A stretch of DNA of 39,543 nucleotides from Chitinophagaceae bacterium (GTDB lineage: Bacteria; Bacteroidota; Bacteroidia; Chitinophagales; Chitinophagaceae): assembly GCA_004299085.1 (NCBI GenBank), contig SCQV01000164.1, positions 1-39,543 of the forward strand, read 5' to 3'. Numbering within the stretch: position 1 is the stretch's first letter; each line of letters opens with the position of its first letter. Below are positions 38,816-39,543 of this stretch, piece by piece. The position numbers were made by a program, and so were the translations under genes. The notes beneath the pieces were generated by a model. It worked only from the letters and a program-made list of their open reading frames with translations. It was not told the DNA's origin and searched no databases.

Positions 38816-39467
38816 CATAAAATGGATGTTATCAGGCTGCCTACTTGATAGGTCGCAGATAATAAAAGTGGGGGGATTACATTGAATCAGACATCGAAAA
38901 ACCCGCACGGCAGACAGGCCGGGCATAGTAATAACTCAAGTTCGACAATTTGTACCTTAATGACACCTCCTGCTTGTCTTTCCCACCGTTAGCATAGACG
39001 AAGTGATTTTTTTAGAAATACCGGTTTTTGCTATGCTTTATCATTCCCTGATCCTCCTCATCTTCTGTACTTATTCATACATCAAGTGCGCTTTAACTAC
39101 GCTTTATCCATACTTCATCTATGCTTGATCTACCGGGTATCCATGAAGTATCTATACCTGTCATCTTTGGGAGATTGTGCCGGGATTGTCTTCATTCAAA
39201 AGATACCCTTCTTTGCAGCTCATTGATAACCAGTCAATTACCATCCTGACTTCACGTAAGTTCAATCCATTTCACCTTGATAACCAAGGTCATATTGCCG
39301 GCTCGTTTATACCTTTAGTGCGCTTTTAATAGGGAGAAGGTAGGGAGTATCCTCCTTTTGTCAGCCTCTTTGATTGGGTTGAGGAGTGCTCCGTGATAAA
39401 ACATGAATCTCCGGTCATTCATAGAGGATTATTTAATTAGCTCCCGAACTCACGTTAAAATATCCCT
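38816..39467. other. Gene-free region at right end with dispersed repeats
   Basis: No gene is visible. It contains a diverged palindrome (CGGCAGACAGG core) at 38904-38925 and, near 39086-39135, the second copy of the ATGCTT-type repeat found inverted at 6717-6775. AGTGCGCTTTTAAT occurs again near 39317. Confidence 0.6.
39086..39135 (+). repeat. Dispersed repeat, copy 2
   Basis: Shares AGTGCGCTTT and CTTCATCTATGCTTGATC, at matching spacing, with the minus strand of 6717-6775. Confidence 0.6.
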
Positions 39468-39543
39468 TTATCTAACCGTAACCTTCACCAGCTTAACTGA
39501 TGATATTAGCTTACCATTTTGTTTCGGATCGCGGAAATACAGG
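39468..39543 (-). CDS. Possible 3' end of a gene cut by the window edge
   Basis: The minus-strand frame from the right edge reads LYFRDPKQNGKLISSVKLVK then VTVR and a stop at 39468. The strand-like, lysine-rich end could be the C-terminus of a secreted or sorting-domain protein, but 24 residues are too few for assignment and the open frame could be chance. Confidence 0.25.
   Translation of the reverse strand, partial: LYFRDPKQNGKLISSVKLVKVTVR

Noticed and set aside
1-39543. CRISPR array, insertion sequence, prophage or integrative element
   Set aside because: No regularly spaced identical repeats, no transposase with terminal inverted repeats, and no integrase, phage structural or conjugation genes are visible. 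The repeats present are short palindromes or degenerate tandems. The Rpn gene is named putative transposase in databases but has no element ends here.

Overview
The window looks like ordinary chromosome from a Bacteroidota bacterium, most likely near Chitinophagales/Sphingobacteriales. The base composition is AT-leaning and start codons lack Shine-Dalgarno sequences. The phylum's promoter -7 box (TAnnTTTG) precedes many genes. Typical gene families are present: BtuB-type TonB receptor, DUF6089 barrel, DUF3467, LYS1-like dehydrogenase, UbiD and a cytochrome c lipoprotein. I see no insertion sequence, prophage, CRISPR array or rRNA.

Layout. 1-650: a broken GIY-YIG gene, tRNA-Leu(CAA) with a terminator, and a degenerate second tRNA-Leu copy split by two small palindromic insertions. 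811-5834: LYS1-like dehydrogenase, TrmN6 methyltransferase divergent from a Uma2 nuclease-like gene, TsaD, and a MacB-type ABC permease. 5847-7201: a gene-free kilobase with nested palindromic repeats, then a promoter and a cobalamin riboswitch. 7202-10125: BtuB-like receptor and a secreted protein of unknown function. 10302-12368: RluD, then an ArsR/AHSA1 pair with two operator-like repeats bracketing its -7 box. 12562-16958: tRNA-Leu(GAG), a large RelE-like/SF1 helicase/ankyrin fusion, a 500-bp AT-rich gap, and HppD. 17003-19351: QueG, MsrA and TsaC. 19739-24007: two GT4 glycosyltransferases followed by an LtaS-like sulfatase-fold membrane enzyme. 24260-28009: cytochrome c lipoprotein, L-fuconate dehydratase and P5C dehydrogenase. 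28107-30079: an orphan isoprenoid-synthase-fold protein and an Rpn-family nuclease with an EEGR repeat tail. 30123-38801: UbiD decarboxylase, DUF6089 barrel, RadC divergent from DUF3467, aspartate kinase, and guaA followed by a ligand-binding-fold lipoprotein. 38816-39543 is largely gene-free, with a possible gene end at the right edge.

Shared themes. Several genes act on tRNA: TsaC and TsaD make t6A, QueG finishes queuosine, and TrmN6 makes m6A37 in tRNA-Val. The riboswitch, BtuB-like receptor and cobalamin-dependent QueG are all linked to vitamin B12. Amino-acid metabolism is represented by HppD, P5CDH, aspartate kinase and the LYS1-like enzyme. Envelope functions are represented by the glycosyltransferase/LtaS-like operon, the ABC permease and several lipoproteins.

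The most unusual items are five things. They are the tRNA-Leu copy interrupted in both its D-loop and anticodon loop by one family of palindrome, the three-domain helicase, the DDxxD isoprenoid-synthase-like protein, the -7 boxes sitting 4-6 nt from start codons (apparent leaderless mRNAs), and the ArsR operator pair. All functional calls rest on motif recognition by eye; no database search was run.
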